64,000 nt of DNA from an uncultured Fibrobacter sp. (GTDB taxonomy: Bacteria > Fibrobacterota > Fibrobacteria > Fibrobacterales > Fibrobacteraceae): NCBI GenBank assembly GCA_934699585.1, contig CAKUWY010000012.1, positions 1 to 64,000 on the forward strand, given 5' to 3'. Within the stretch, counting starts at the first letter, position 1. Every line of letters starts with the position of its first letter. Shown here piece by piece: positions 26,401-33,678 of this stretch. Position numbers and translations under genes: made by a program. The notes beneath the pieces are model-generated. The model saw only the letters and a list, made by a program, of their open reading frames with translations. It made no database searches and was not told the origin of the DNA.

Positions 26401-28065
26401 AACACCTCTGCAAGTAACATTCCAAGCGCTTCTGCATGGCCAGCATTCAACTTTAGGCTGAACGGCTGCCCCCAGGGTAGTTGCGACTACGAGATTTACT
26501 TTGACGGAAACCCCTTGAGCGGAAGTGATGCCTGTACAGACGGTTCGTGTTCCGGTTCCGGCTCTGGTTCACTTTCCAAGACCAAGAGCGGAGAAGCCGA
26601 GGAATGCAATACCGACGGCGGGTGCAGTCATACCTACGAGGTAAGGAGTACTAGCGACGACAAGCCGTTTACCCCGTGCAATGTGTCGTTTGTGGTCCAG
26701 AAGAAAGTTACCACCGAAGTGACGGCCACTTGTAGCGTTGGCGGAAGTTTGTATCAGGGACAGCCAATCCAGCTGAATGTGTCGAATATCACCAATATAA
26801 GCGGTAATGTCAACATGGTGTGGACCTTCAATGGCTCCACAAAGACAATCGACTGTAATTCTAGCGGATGTTGGAACAATACCATGAACGCTCCCGCGAC
26901 ACCTGGAACGTACTCCTATTCGTTGTCCTATAACGGCACACCTGTTGAAGGTTGCTCCGGTACGGTAGAAATTGCTCCGGTACTGACTTGTTCTGTGACG
27001 CCGACAACATTGAACAAGGGAGATACCTACACGTTTACGGGAGCGAACGTGGTGAACTGCTGGAGTTGCTCCTATACATACGATAGCGGAACCGAAGGGA
27101 ATCACAATCCTACAGACGCAATCACGAAGACTGCATCGACAACGGGTACAAAAACTTTGAGTTTGAGCTGTTCCTGCAACAACGGAGTTACAGGTTCCTG
27201 TTCAAAGAACATTACCATCAACCAGGCTCCGCCTTCGTTCACTTGCGAAACGAATAAGACTGCGACAGTAAGCACTTCCGTCGCGTTTACTCCGCAGAAC
27301 TTGAGCGGATGCGAAGATGGCTGTAGTTATACCATTGCAGGAACTTCTGTGACTGGAAACGGATATACCAGCGGTGCACTGCCTGGCTTTACCGGGCCGT
27401 CTTCTGCCGGTACGGTGTCCTATACCGTTAGTTTGACAAATTCTGCAAACACTACGTCCCACGCCTGCTCCGTCACGTGGACCGCGGTAAGCAGTAGCAG
27501 TGCCGCCGTGAGCAGCAGTAGCAGCGCGGGTGGTGGATGCACATGCGTTGCATTTGTTAATGGAACAGGCGGAGGCTATGGGGATTGTTACAAATCTGGC
27601 CTAGAAAACATGGGAGCCGGAAAATGCTATGCCATAAATCCCGACCGTAAACCCGTTACCGATCAATGGATAAACAACCAAGCAACCGATACCTATTGGT
27701 GGACAGAAGTATCCTGCACCAACTGGACAGGCTGCTCCGGTGGTGGCGGTGGCGCAAGTTCCAGCAGTGCAGCACCATCTTCGTCTAGTGCTGGTGGCGG
27801 AGGTGGTGGTGGAACCATCACATTGACATATGGTGGTGATTTAACCACAATAACTGCGGGAACATACACAGTTTACTCAACGAACCAATGGAGTGGTGTC
27901 ATGAGATGTGAAGCAGATGAACAGGTAACAGTGACTGTTAATGGAGCCTCCAAAACGGTGTACACATATAGGAGTTCTCTTGATGGGGCTAATCCAAGAA
28001 CAAATGTCTCGGTGACCCTAGTTGTACCCTCTGGTAAGACAATAAGGTGCAATACCGATTGGTAA
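20482..28065 (+). CDS. Giant PilX-type minor pilin fused to an adhesin body (copy B)
   Basis: 2,527 residues, paralogue of 1182-8870 and built on the same plan: prepilin segment KSGVSLITVMLFMLVATIAA, Asn/Gly beta strands, a variable block (about 345-570), an InlB-like stretch, a LamG-like region from CFFDEF (about 1364), a P-domain-like region (about 1745-1860), and Cys-rich Ig-like repeats. Two polyserine linkers (about 2336-2350 and 2425-2440) isolate two small Cys/Trp-rich modules at the tip that differ from copy A. Over about 170 bases near 24720-24890 the two genes agree at roughly nine in ten positions by eye, while other segments hardly align: a mosaic pattern. The start has AGGAGG at the right distance. 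Confidence 0.8.
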   Translation: MKCAMRNEKCAMRKSGVSLITVMLFMLVATIAATATYKWITSEGRSSASRMLQREAYQSSIAGIENARAWMTFHANDVGALIRQYLNNNPRIPISLDGRLRALQRQGQDYHVWLTGVNTENSTYKLKILSSGEARNGSRHNETAIFDVDGLYRVTVPQMQFHHTIDFDFAYYGGSYTSAGTVTMTSGVVNGNWSGNPPVVEKNWIVTGNASLSGNDLTVGQTACIGGNASIENNGITTTDLYVGGDFDGLIKRASGSVYFNGDGKHTGTGSMIIDGNMTVNGFYQTAQNASNRATRIGGNLCVSDSGAVVSKGTSDIFLVNGNVWMPGPHNLWYGSVEGYGCVCNIYSPAWASDPSHLVSSGTPCTKSGADWGEGRNYVQTSCAGKRLTATGDNQGSYDKIILGDSTSDVLFISSAISQATYTSTLRNGKNFTENASYKKYCPDGKKISSADEWSILIGSGGSGYMENFPMPSSQKNICGTWDSPHWENWSPSAYYALYSRGWENWNGSQYKPYTAITEAERKYGLYYTGGATDVNFGIYNLPDWYVLQNWVNDQQRQIRLLYERGDNGRYGYNIFKPDPASDQMGGKFTSPVSVGAYYVGGNVFYDVRDGSYNGFNYDMDANVITGSPYCKKSSDQYRPTCGVTPWFKANGTVSTSLPDEREFTCAEGVMTDCYGIWEPSDHGCDGSKFLVDDPVCTPFDDYAGYATKGCAASITSWGQSGFETALNSCYSQTVADDALRETNLYNGYLVVRISNSNSNYNPDANNPLDGNFIIIVDNKLGPGQNGLPKTTANSRVFLYLNNGANYLQGNLDHYFIYINNSAQRIESANLHLTGTLYSRAASCATVRFQSSTLTFDKPLVDDLTTAGVINNCTDPNNGGGAGNGAEGNEGNMEFEIVEGGPDSYYISMAPQLAVRLVSQSESSEKLPTGDNAAETLDQSFIVLPRVIYLPRDAYGKLSDYYNIVPLNGTNLENVHVEVKCDNGLPTATDLYDGTLLDRKVYTCKAEATGFQTIPFWVAVGGELRGSPQVSFVESTQEMSPTGTAHVHVNLPARGSAMTLLVGCPASMPSGWNYELRSGGNIVNGTCVFEFQPGPATQSELFEITTSNASNGTVIFQLLPGEGYSISAPFISELHVSNLATIVRENPTLEEIDAYCEIYPENCPEAGHREALEWPDCPLDTTWVEAMPNAAVVDTNNSWTVPAGGVGTISLEGKDVEGCVVVVPMDNNTLSRDTVKADSSYKLRAIAKAKKSSIKVGFKGDVGSGKNPRIIIDINTRDTTCYYDDVKDSVPKACTMDLYNGETVKVTIAKNDGQNANFNYWKCENNGGNTCPTTDPITSADYTSFTIKDNKAIIYAHFGEVDEHCFFDEFKQGGVECRSGNTEYCIDNCGNSPDDVCVGAVDANGTYTKSKWHLVEGSMNSIEDSYECISIDNAASRGSNRSNREAVKVMSTTQSGLRGTLKALVQLPKATSSYGKTSANIANSGFLLRSNAEGTDFLMLSVFVNTSGKLEATLCPNAGTENCIDSIPKKDGSALSVSPSSMVMVEALLSDSNTLELTVFSGNYYGTPDTYTSSFKLNDLPNSNTSRDHEYVGFSMADPNFKIYGIGWSSIDYGADKCWDTYPTVKCSFSAKATNGVIPTETTVEPWLGHSGWFDSKSCTPAYYYENGTDACSGQNGAETSCPNTGYYFSQEGAGQHGFRDNGVDVKAAKAWLNCVSPDDQVVAWAAGTNRAHCGMFWTGSFSECVNHADIGTLSSISSGGTESTITLTGTVNLRASKLNIVLENPNNSEMEVWLLSENSTWGADDYASRSVRFTGTSASFDVIENFADGAQGFDPEHVKQVVIKNHGENTVSNVSVSSTCKNAVGISECEVAYNDQTRKWEISADVSNKEKVASYSVTGQVNSADVVTSTSDPVEWNSGANGDRATWKIDHNPYESYQGSTFNFFTAVTNASGETFSTSCTPAVTIGSITCSNTSASNIPSASAWPAFNFRLNGCPQGSCDYEIYFDGNPLSGSDACTDGSCSGSGSGSLSKTKSGEAEECNTDGGCSHTYEVRSTSDDKPFTPCNVSFVVQKKVTTEVTATCSVGGSLYQGQPIQLNVSNITNISGNVNMVWTFNGSTKTIDCNSSGCWNNTMNAPATPGTYSYSLSYNGTPVEGCSGTVEIAPVLTCSVTPTTLNKGDTYTFTGANVVNCWSCSYTYDSGTEGNHNPTDAITKTASTTGTKTLSLSCSCNNGVTGSCSKNITINQAPPSFTCETNKTATVSTSVAFTPQNLSGCEDGCSYTIAGTSVTGNGYTSGALPGFTGPSSAGTVSYTVSLTNSANTTSHACSVTWTAVSSSSAAVSSSSSAGGGCTCVAFVNGTGGGYGDCYKSGLENMGAGKCYAINPDRKPVTDQWINNQATDTYWWTEVSCTNWTGCSGGGGGASSSSAAPSSSSAGGGGGGGTITLTYGGDLTTITAGTYTVYSTNQWSGVMRCEADEQVTVTVNGASKTVYTYRSSLDGANPRTNVSVTLVVPSGKTIRCNTDW

Positions 28066-28090
28066 TGCGTTGCAATATTGATATCCATCC

Positions 28091-28120
28091 AAGGCTCCCC
28101 CACCGGGGAGCCTTCTCTTT
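28091..28120 (+). terminator. Proximal terminator of operon B
   Basis: AAGGCTCCCC-cacc-GGGGAGCCTT followed by ctcttt, 25 bases after the giant gene. Same stem as 1074-1108. Confidence 0.85.
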
Positions 28121-28135
28121 ACCCCTAAAACAATC

Positions 28136-28167
28136 AAAGCCCCAGGACACACCATCCGGGGCTTTTT
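28136..28167 (+). terminator. Distal terminator of operon B
   Basis: AAAGCCCCaggacacaccat then CCGGGGCTTTTT. Same sequence, inverted, as 1022-1053. Together they mark the outer limits of the inverted duplication. Confidence 0.85.
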
Positions 28168-28179
28168 GCTGTTTTAATA

Positions 28180-28270
28180 AGCTCTAGCGGATCCTCGCCG
28201 GAGCCTGTCCCTGCTTGTGCTGAGCAAAGCCGAAGCAAGCAATGTCGAATGGGCGAGGATGACTTCGGGA
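28180..28270. repeat. Dispersed repeat with extended middle
   Basis: gcggatcctcgccggagcct at one end and gggcgaggatgac at the other flank a 50-base insert. It is a member of the dispersed palindrome family. No gene lies between here and 28408. Confidence 0.6.
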
Positions 28271-28407
28271 AAGAGCGGGGGGTAAGTGCGTTTTTTGCGT
28301 GAGCGGGCACATACATTCTCATAAAATCTCTCAAAAACGGCTAAAAATGCCTTTTTTTGCCTTACGAAAATCCCTAATTCCGCAAAAAAAGGATATATTT
28401 AGGGAGA

Positions 28408-29832
28408 ATGAGGTTTATTATGAAGAGGAAAATTTTCGCGGGACTTTCTGCCTTTGCTTTGGTCGCAGGCTTCTGGGCTTGCGGCGATGGAAGCGTTGAG
28501 GCCTTGAATGACGACGACCTGACCGTAAAGGGCTTTTTGGAAGATTCTGACGTGGACACCACTGCCAAATCGGGGTTCTTCAAGCCGGAAGATGTGGAAA
28601 CGGCCAAGGCCGACTGCCTGCTCAATGAAAAGTGCAAGGCCGCAATGGATAAGGCTGCTGGAGATTCGGTGGTCCCCACCAGCGAAGCGGCCATTCCTAC
28701 GGCCTATAGTTCCAGTTCTCCGGCAAATCCGGGTTCAAGTTCTGCAAAGGGACCTATTGTCAACTATTCCTCTGCGTCCGTTACTCCTGTTGCAGGATCG
28801 TCCTCGTCGGCGACTAGCAGCGGTCAAACCACCGTGTCCAGTTCGAGCGAAACTGCTATCGCGGATTGGACTAACCCGGACGCCTCTTGCAAGGTGAAAA
28901 CCTCTAGCGCGATACAAAAGGGCGGGACTGGCGAATGGACAATTGATATGGTTGGAGCGTGCCCGGATTATCTCACAGACAAAGCCGGGAATAAAGCGTG
29001 TAAAGAAGCTTTTGCTAGTGCCGACTGTGAGATGACTTTGACTGGCTCTAACGAGAAATCCACGACGGTCAAGTGCAATCAATCTACGGTGTCCGCAACC
29101 TACGCGGGTATCGGGTCTTTCGGAGCAAAGATCAAGATAGGCGACAAGGTCCACGACTGCTCGGGAAAGGTGGAGGTACAGGGGACCCCGGTAACGGGGT
29201 GTGAATGCTCGGTAGATAATGCAAAACCTGACGTTAAGAACGGAGATGTGACGGTTACCTGGACGGTATCGGGCTGCAAGGCCGGAACTGCCGCAGCAGA
29301 TATCGGTACATACGCATGGACCGGTGCTACCAGCACAACTGCTACCGCTACAGCTACCGTTTCCGCTAAGGGTGATACAAAGACGGCTTCGGTGAAGGTG
29401 ACCAGTACGGAGAATGCTTCTATGAACGTGACCTGCCCGACGGTGAAGGCTATAAATTCTAGTATACCAGACTATCTCCTGACGGAGATAATGAATGACC
29501 AGAATACATACCTAAAGGATACGAAATGTGTCGAAACGTATGAAGGCTATTGCGTGAAGGTCCCCAATGGACAAACGGTCGTACTTTCTGGAAACGCAGC
29601 AGGTGCTTCCAGTATTAGATGCGTTCATCCATGGCAACAAGACTCGTGTTCTGTAACCCTAACATCAGGTTCCGAATCTATGTCATATGGTAAGGCTGAT
29701 ACATCTGGTGTATATTGGCAAGATAATTGTGGCATATACTGGCCAGAGCCGTTTGCTGTTTCCTCGCTAACGGATCATGCTTTTAGTGTGGAATTAACTA
29801 ACGCAACAGAAGTATACTGTTTCGTACAGTAG
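28408..29832 (+). CDS. Polyserine-linker surface lipoprotein with variable C-terminus
   Basis: 474 residues from ATG 28408, or 470 from ATG 28420 which has GAGG in front. TATATTT ends seven bases before 28408, which would suit a leaderless message. The signal peptide KRKIFAGLSAFALVAGFWAC ends in a lipobox Cys. Residues about 100-150 are a Ser-rich spacer; then comes a Cys-rich Ig-like pair (DASCKVKTSS; CSVDNAKPDV ... TVTWTVSGC). The last 120 residues (after TVKAINS) form a separate Cys/Trp-bearing tail. A headless inverted relative at 31125-31798 shares about 125 residues just before the tail but has a different tail. Probably outer-membrane anchored; the ligand is unknown. Confidence 0.78.
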   Translation: MRFIMKRKIFAGLSAFALVAGFWACGDGSVEALNDDDLTVKGFLEDSDVDTTAKSGFFKPEDVETAKADCLLNEKCKAAMDKAAGDSVVPTSEAAIPTAYSSSSPANPGSSSAKGPIVNYSSASVTPVAGSSSSATSSGQTTVSSSSETAIADWTNPDASCKVKTSSAIQKGGTGEWTIDMVGACPDYLTDKAGNKACKEAFASADCEMTLTGSNEKSTTVKCNQSTVSATYAGIGSFGAKIKIGDKVHDCSGKVEVQGTPVTGCECSVDNAKPDVKNGDVTVTWTVSGCKAGTAAADIGTYAWTGATSTTATATATVSAKGDTKTASVKVTSTENASMNVTCPTVKAINSSIPDYLLTEIMNDQNTYLKDTKCVETYEGYCVKVPNGQTVVLSGNAAGASSIRCVHPWQQDSCSVTLTSGSESMSYGKADTSGVYWQDNCGIYWPEPFAVSSLTDHAFSVELTNATEVYCFVQ

Positions 29833-29871
29833 GTTTAAGTTTAATTCGATTGCGTTTGATTCAACAAACTG

Positions 29872-29905
29872 AACCCCGCGAAATTGTCCGCGGGGTTTTC
29901 TTTTT
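29872..29905 (+). terminator. Terminator after the lipoprotein
   Basis: AACCCCGCG-aaattgtc-CGCGGGGTT followed by ttctttttc. Confidence 0.85.
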
Positions 29906-29944
29906 CCCGTCCGCCTTGTAAAAAGAATCTTTACAAGGCTTTTT

Positions 29945-30018
29945 TCTTTTCAAAAAAGAGTCTTATTCTGTACGGGGCATTCCGCCCCGCCGTACACCGG
30001 GACGCACCTGGATAAGAC
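29945..30018 (+). promoter_or_regulatory. Possible diverged rpn leader, copy 4
   Basis: aaaaaagagtcttat resembles aaaaaagcgtcttat of the other leaders, and is followed by a GC-rich hairpin (GTACGGGGCattccGCCCCGCCGTAC) in a similar position. Similarity is partial, so the assignment is tentative. Confidence 0.35.
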
Positions 30019-30021
30019 GCT

Positions 30022-31047
30022 ATGAGTAAAAACAAGCAAAGAAAAACCAAACCCGTCCGCAAGAGACCTATTCCCGAATCGCTGCAGGGGCAAGTCTATC
30101 TGGATCCCAGATACGACACCGGCTTCAAGGAACTCTTTGACAGCGAAAGCGCCCTCAAGGATTTTTTGGACGGAGTCCTGCAACTGGAAGGCGACGACAA
30201 AATCAAGAACCTCACCTTCACCTTCGACAAGACCATAACGATGCGTTCCGCCCGCAGCAAGAAGGTGATCCTGGACATCTTCGCCACCACGGGAACGGGG
30301 CGGTTCATCGACATAGAGATGCAGAAGGCCGAACACGACTTCTTTACCGACAGGGCTGTCCTTTACAAGGCCTTCTTGATCATCAAGGGCAAGCAGGAGA
30401 TGGAACGGACCAAGGAGTTCCAGGCACTTCCCAGGGACATACGAGAAAGCAAGCGGTACGTGCTTCCGGAGACAGTCTCCATCTGGATTTGCGACTTTGA
30501 CCTGTCAGGCTCCAGAGATGACGAATACATAGACGAGTGGGCACTCTATAGTCGCAATGCGCTAAAAAACGGCAGTGCTGCACCCGTTTTCGGGAAAAAT
30601 AAGTATATTATGATTAGTCTGCCCAAGTTCAAGAAATCCGAAAGCGAAGTCTCTGGATCCGTGGACGCCTGGCTGTACCTGCTTAACCATGCTGGCGATG
30701 GCAAGGAACTGCCGCATTTTGGTAACGAGATTCTGGAAGAAGCCCTGGAACGCATCCGGGTGGACAACGCAGACGACGAACTCTTGACGAAGCAGGAGAG
30801 GGACATGGTAACACGGGAAGAGATAGATACGATTATTGCCAGCGGCATACGTCGTGGCACGGAAAAAGCCTGTGCCGAAGCCTGTGCGAAAGCTAGTGCC
30901 GATGGCCGTGCAGAAGGCCTTGCAAAAGGTCGTGCTGAAGGTCGTGCAGAAGGAATCGACATTCTGGAGTCCCTTGGTGTGCCGGCCAATCTAATCGAAA
31001 AAGCTCGGAAAATCGTAGCGGAGAAGCTACAAGATGAGCTAAAGTAG
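30022..31047 (+). CDS. Rpn-family PD-(D/E)XK nuclease / putative transposase
   Basis: 341 residues, the most canonical member here. YLDPRYDTGFKELFDSESAL starts the family domain. The nuclease core has Asp in VILDIFATTG and the E-x-Q signature in FIDIEMQKAEHDFF; DRAVLYKAFLI follows. The C-terminus carries 12-base tandem repeats coding AEGRAEG/AKGRAEG (about 290-315) and the tail ILESLGVPANLIEKARKIV, which resembles the tail of the pseudogene at 284-908. Rpn enzymes cut DNA and promote recombination. The gene sits exactly between the lipoprotein at 28408 and its inverted partial copy. Confidence 0.87.
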   Translation: MSKNKQRKTKPVRKRPIPESLQGQVYLDPRYDTGFKELFDSESALKDFLDGVLQLEGDDKIKNLTFTFDKTITMRSARSKKVILDIFATTGTGRFIDIEMQKAEHDFFTDRAVLYKAFLIIKGKQEMERTKEFQALPRDIRESKRYVLPETVSIWICDFDLSGSRDDEYIDEWALYSRNALKNGSAAPVFGKNKYIMISLPKFKKSESEVSGSVDAWLYLLNHAGDGKELPHFGNEILEEALERIRVDNADDELLTKQERDMVTREEIDTIIASGIRRGTEKACAEACAKASADGRAEGLAKGRAEGRAEGIDILESLGVPANLIEKARKIVAEKLQDELK

Positions 31048-31065
31048 CGGTAAGGTTAACTACAG

Positions 31066-31100
31066 AAAAGCCCCACGGATATAAAAGTCTGCGGGGTATT
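31066..31100. terminator. Bidirectional terminator
   Basis: CCCCACGGA-tataaaag-TCTGCGGGG lies between the convergent rpn and partial lipoprotein reading frames. The stem has one mismatch and the flanks are only weakly T-rich. Confidence 0.5.
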
Positions 31101-31124
31101 CTGTAAGCCGGAGATTTTTCAATA

Positions 31125-31798
31125 TCAGTTTGTTACAGTGCAATTTACAGCATCTGCACCATCTGCCTCAGTAACACAAACTTGGCCGTCATTAGATTGC
31201 ACAGCGGATATCGACAAAGCGCTTCCCGGAGAGACGTTGCAGTTTCCATCTGTTTCGGTGACACTTGTAGTACCCGCAGCGAAAGTATAAGAGCACGATG
31301 AAGATTGCCAAGAATGAGTACACCTGACGCTTTTTCCATCGCTCAACGCCGTTCCCATTACGGAAACACAGCTTCCGACAGGCACTGAAACTGAACCGCC
31401 AACCTCTTCAATTACATAATCCGGCAGGTCGGAGTTTATAGCCTTTACCGTTGGGCAAGGCACGTTCATAGAGGCGTTCTCCGTGCTGGTGACCTTCACC
31501 GACGCCTCCTTGGTATCGCCCTTGGCAGAAACCGTGGCTGTAGCCGTGGCAGAAGTTCCCGTAGCCCCAGTCCAGGCGTAGGTCCCGATATCTGCGGCGG
31601 CAGAGCCAGCCATACAGCTCGAAACCGTCCAGGTGACAGTTACGTCACCTTCCTTAACGTCCGGAGAGGCGTTATCCACTGAGCATTTGCAACCTGTCAC
31701 GGGCGTTCCTTGCACCTCAACCTTTCCCGAGCAGTCGTGGACCTTGTCGCCTATCTTGATCTTTGCTCCGAAAGACCCGATACCCGCGTAGGTTGCTG
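31125..31798 (-). pseudogene. Headless inverted copy of the polyserine lipoprotein
   Basis: The reading frame is open back to about 31820, but similarity to the lipoprotein at 28408 starts at ATYAGIGSFGAKIKIGDK (about 31795). There is no signal peptide, lipobox, polyserine spacer or ATG; the first in-frame start-like codon is a GTG at 31715. About 125 residues match the full gene closely (around 88 percent at base level over a 60-base sample), ending at TVKAINS. The last 90 residues are a different Cys-rich tail. Either a truncated relic or a silent donor cassette for the intact gene. The similarity stops next to the promoter of the methyltransferase gene. Confidence 0.7.
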
Positions 31799-31841
31799 CG
31801 AAATATCGGGTTTTTCGGGGCTTTTATGTATATTTGTAGCG

Positions 31842-33122
31842 TTGCTGTACGAACTTTCCATAGAAAAACTGGTGCAGGGGGGCGAGGGACTCGCCCGCCT
31901 GAACGATGGTCGTGTGTGTTTTGTGCGGGGAGGCCTCCCCGGGGAACGCTGCCGGGTGGAACTGACCACTAGCAAGAAGGACTTTGCACGGGGTCGGGTG
32001 GTGGAAGTGCTGGAAAAGAGTGCCGACCGCGTGCAGCCCCGCTGTTCATTATATGGGAAATGCGGTGGTTGCAGTTTGCAGCATCTGGATTCCGCGAAAC
32101 AGGTTCCATATCTGGAACGGGTTGAGCGGGAAAACTTCAAGCGGATTGCCCATCAGGAACTCCCAGCCGATTTCAAGATTTACCAGGCCGAGCCCTGGGG
32201 TTACAGGAACCGCGCCCGGGTGGTTTACCTGGGAGAGCGGGATGGCCGTTGCCGTTTCGGATTCCGCAAGCAAGAGAGTAACGGGGTGGTGGCCATAGAG
32301 AATTGCCCGGTGCTTACTCCCGGGCTGAACGATTTCTTGAAAAATGCCAAGGCCGCTGAAATTTTCAAGGGACTAAAACGCATTCCGAAAGATTTGGAGC
32401 TGAACCTATTTGACGACGGCAGGGGTCGTGTGGCCTACTACTACCGTGGTATGCCCGAATTCCGCAGGCAGGAATGTTCCGTCAGTACAGTCAAGATGGG
32501 CGGGAAAGAAATTGTAAGCGACGCTTCCGTGTTTTTTCAGAGCAATCTTTCGCTGTTGCCCCGTTTGGTAGAGTCCGTGCGGGAGGCGGTGGACGAAGGT
32601 ATCGCCTCGGGAGCGGCGTCAGACCAGTGGCTGATAGACCTTTTCAGCGGTGTCGGGTTCTTTGCCGCCATATTGCAGGACAAGTTCAAGCGGGTCACTA
32701 CGGTGGAACGAGAACCGCTGTGCCTTAGGTACGCGAAGGTTAATTTGTCTGAAGTCCAATGTAAATCAGATTCCGGCTCCCCGGATCACTGTCCGGGGCA
32801 GGCTCTGGCCGGAATGACGAAGGATGGATGTTCCGTTGAAAATGTTTCTGCGCCGGCGGAGGAATGGCTCGCGAAAAACGTGGTGGACAAGCCTGCTACC
32901 CTGATTGTGGACCCTCCCAGGACAGGGCTCCCGCCGGAGGCGCTTACGGCAATTGTGAAGAGCTCCGTGAACCGGCTGATTTACGTTTCTTGCGACCCGG
33001 TGACCCTGGCCAGGGATTTTGCAAAGTTCAGTACGGCGGGATTTACCCTGAAACGTGCAGAAGGTTTCGCTTTTTACCCCCAGACTCCCCATCTGGAAAT
33101 GATGTTCGTGCTTGCCCGCTAG
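31842..33122 (+). CDS. rlmD: 23S rRNA (uracil-5)-methyltransferase, RlmD/RlmCD type
   Basis: About 426 residues. An N-terminal TRAM domain (IEKLVQGGEGLARLNDGR) is followed by the Fe-S cysteines in RCSLYGKCGGCSLQH and ENCP, the SAM-binding DLFSGVGFFAAIL (about 266), DPPRTG, and the catalytic Cys in IYVSCDPVTLARDF. It methylates C5 of a uridine in 23S rRNA using SAM. RlmD versus RlmC or TrmA specificity cannot be settled by eye. Start is uncertain: TTG 31842 is favoured because TATATTT ends six bases upstream, as in several other genes here; there is no ribosome binding site. A dispersed palindrome is built into the frame at about 32768-32827, adding roughly 25 residues (SGSPDHCPGQALAGM) between the SAM motif and DPPRTG. 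Confidence 0.85.
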   Translation: MLYELSIEKLVQGGEGLARLNDGRVCFVRGGLPGERCRVELTTSKKDFARGRVVEVLEKSADRVQPRCSLYGKCGGCSLQHLDSAKQVPYLERVERENFKRIAHQELPADFKIYQAEPWGYRNRARVVYLGERDGRCRFGFRKQESNGVVAIENCPVLTPGLNDFLKNAKAAEIFKGLKRIPKDLELNLFDDGRGRVAYYYRGMPEFRRQECSVSTVKMGGKEIVSDASVFFQSNLSLLPRLVESVREAVDEGIASGAASDQWLIDLFSGVGFFAAILQDKFKRVTTVEREPLCLRYAKVNLSEVQCKSDSGSPDHCPGQALAGMTKDGCSVENVSAPAEEWLAKNVVDKPATLIVDPPRTGLPPEALTAIVKSSVNRLIYVSCDPVTLARDFAKFSTAGFTLKRAEGFAFYPQTPHLEMMFVLAR

Positions 33123-33213
33123 AAACGGGCGATTGTCTGTGGACATTGGGTGCCGGGCGTTGGGCGTCGGACGGTGTAATTTGCTAGATTGTGAAGGTTA
33201 AGAAGAGGTGATT

Positions 33214-33651
33214 ATGAAAAAATCATTGTTTTTGTTGTTGATGGCTTTTGGCCTTTTGTTTTCGGCTTGTTCCGTGGAAGAGCCTTCCGTTGTTTGTGGC
33301 AGGGAATGGAATCCGGGCACCCAGGTGGTGGCCGATACCGCTAGCGAGTTTGCGTTGAACGACCCGCTGATTGTGCAGTTCCGCTACGGCAAGAATTTCG
33401 ACTTTACCAAGTTGACCATCGCCTTTTACGAAGGAACTTTGGCCGCCAAGGGCAAGAAGATTTGGGACCGCGAAGTCGCCGTGAACGAGAAGCTGGGTTC
33501 CTACACTCTGCAGGGAAAGTCCAAGAGCGGCGGCCTCATGACTGTCCGTGAACTGGCCCGCCAGAAACACCCCGGTACCGTGGTGGTGGAATTCAGCACC
33601 GAGGGCCGTGTCCTTGCCTCTAAGGAACTGAACATTACAAAGAACAAGTAA
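33214..33651 (+). CDS. Small lipoprotein of unknown function
   Basis: 145 residues from ATG 33214 (GAGGTG just upstream). Signal peptide KKSLFLLLMAFGLLFSAC with a lipobox Cys. The mature part has an alternating beta pattern (LIVQFRYGKNFDFTKLTIAFYEG) without a motif that I recognise. It is the first of four same-strand genes with small gaps (28 bases to the next), ending in the methionine-synthase-like gene. Confidence 0.72.
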   Translation: MKKSLFLLLMAFGLLFSACSVEEPSVVCGREWNPGTQVVADTASEFALNDPLIVQFRYGKNFDFTKLTIAFYEGTLAAKGKKIWDREVAVNEKLGSYTLQGKSKSGGLMTVRELARQKHPGTVVVEFSTEGRVLASKELNITKNK

Positions 33652-33678
33652 TCGACTTTTGCGACAGGTTTACTAGGA

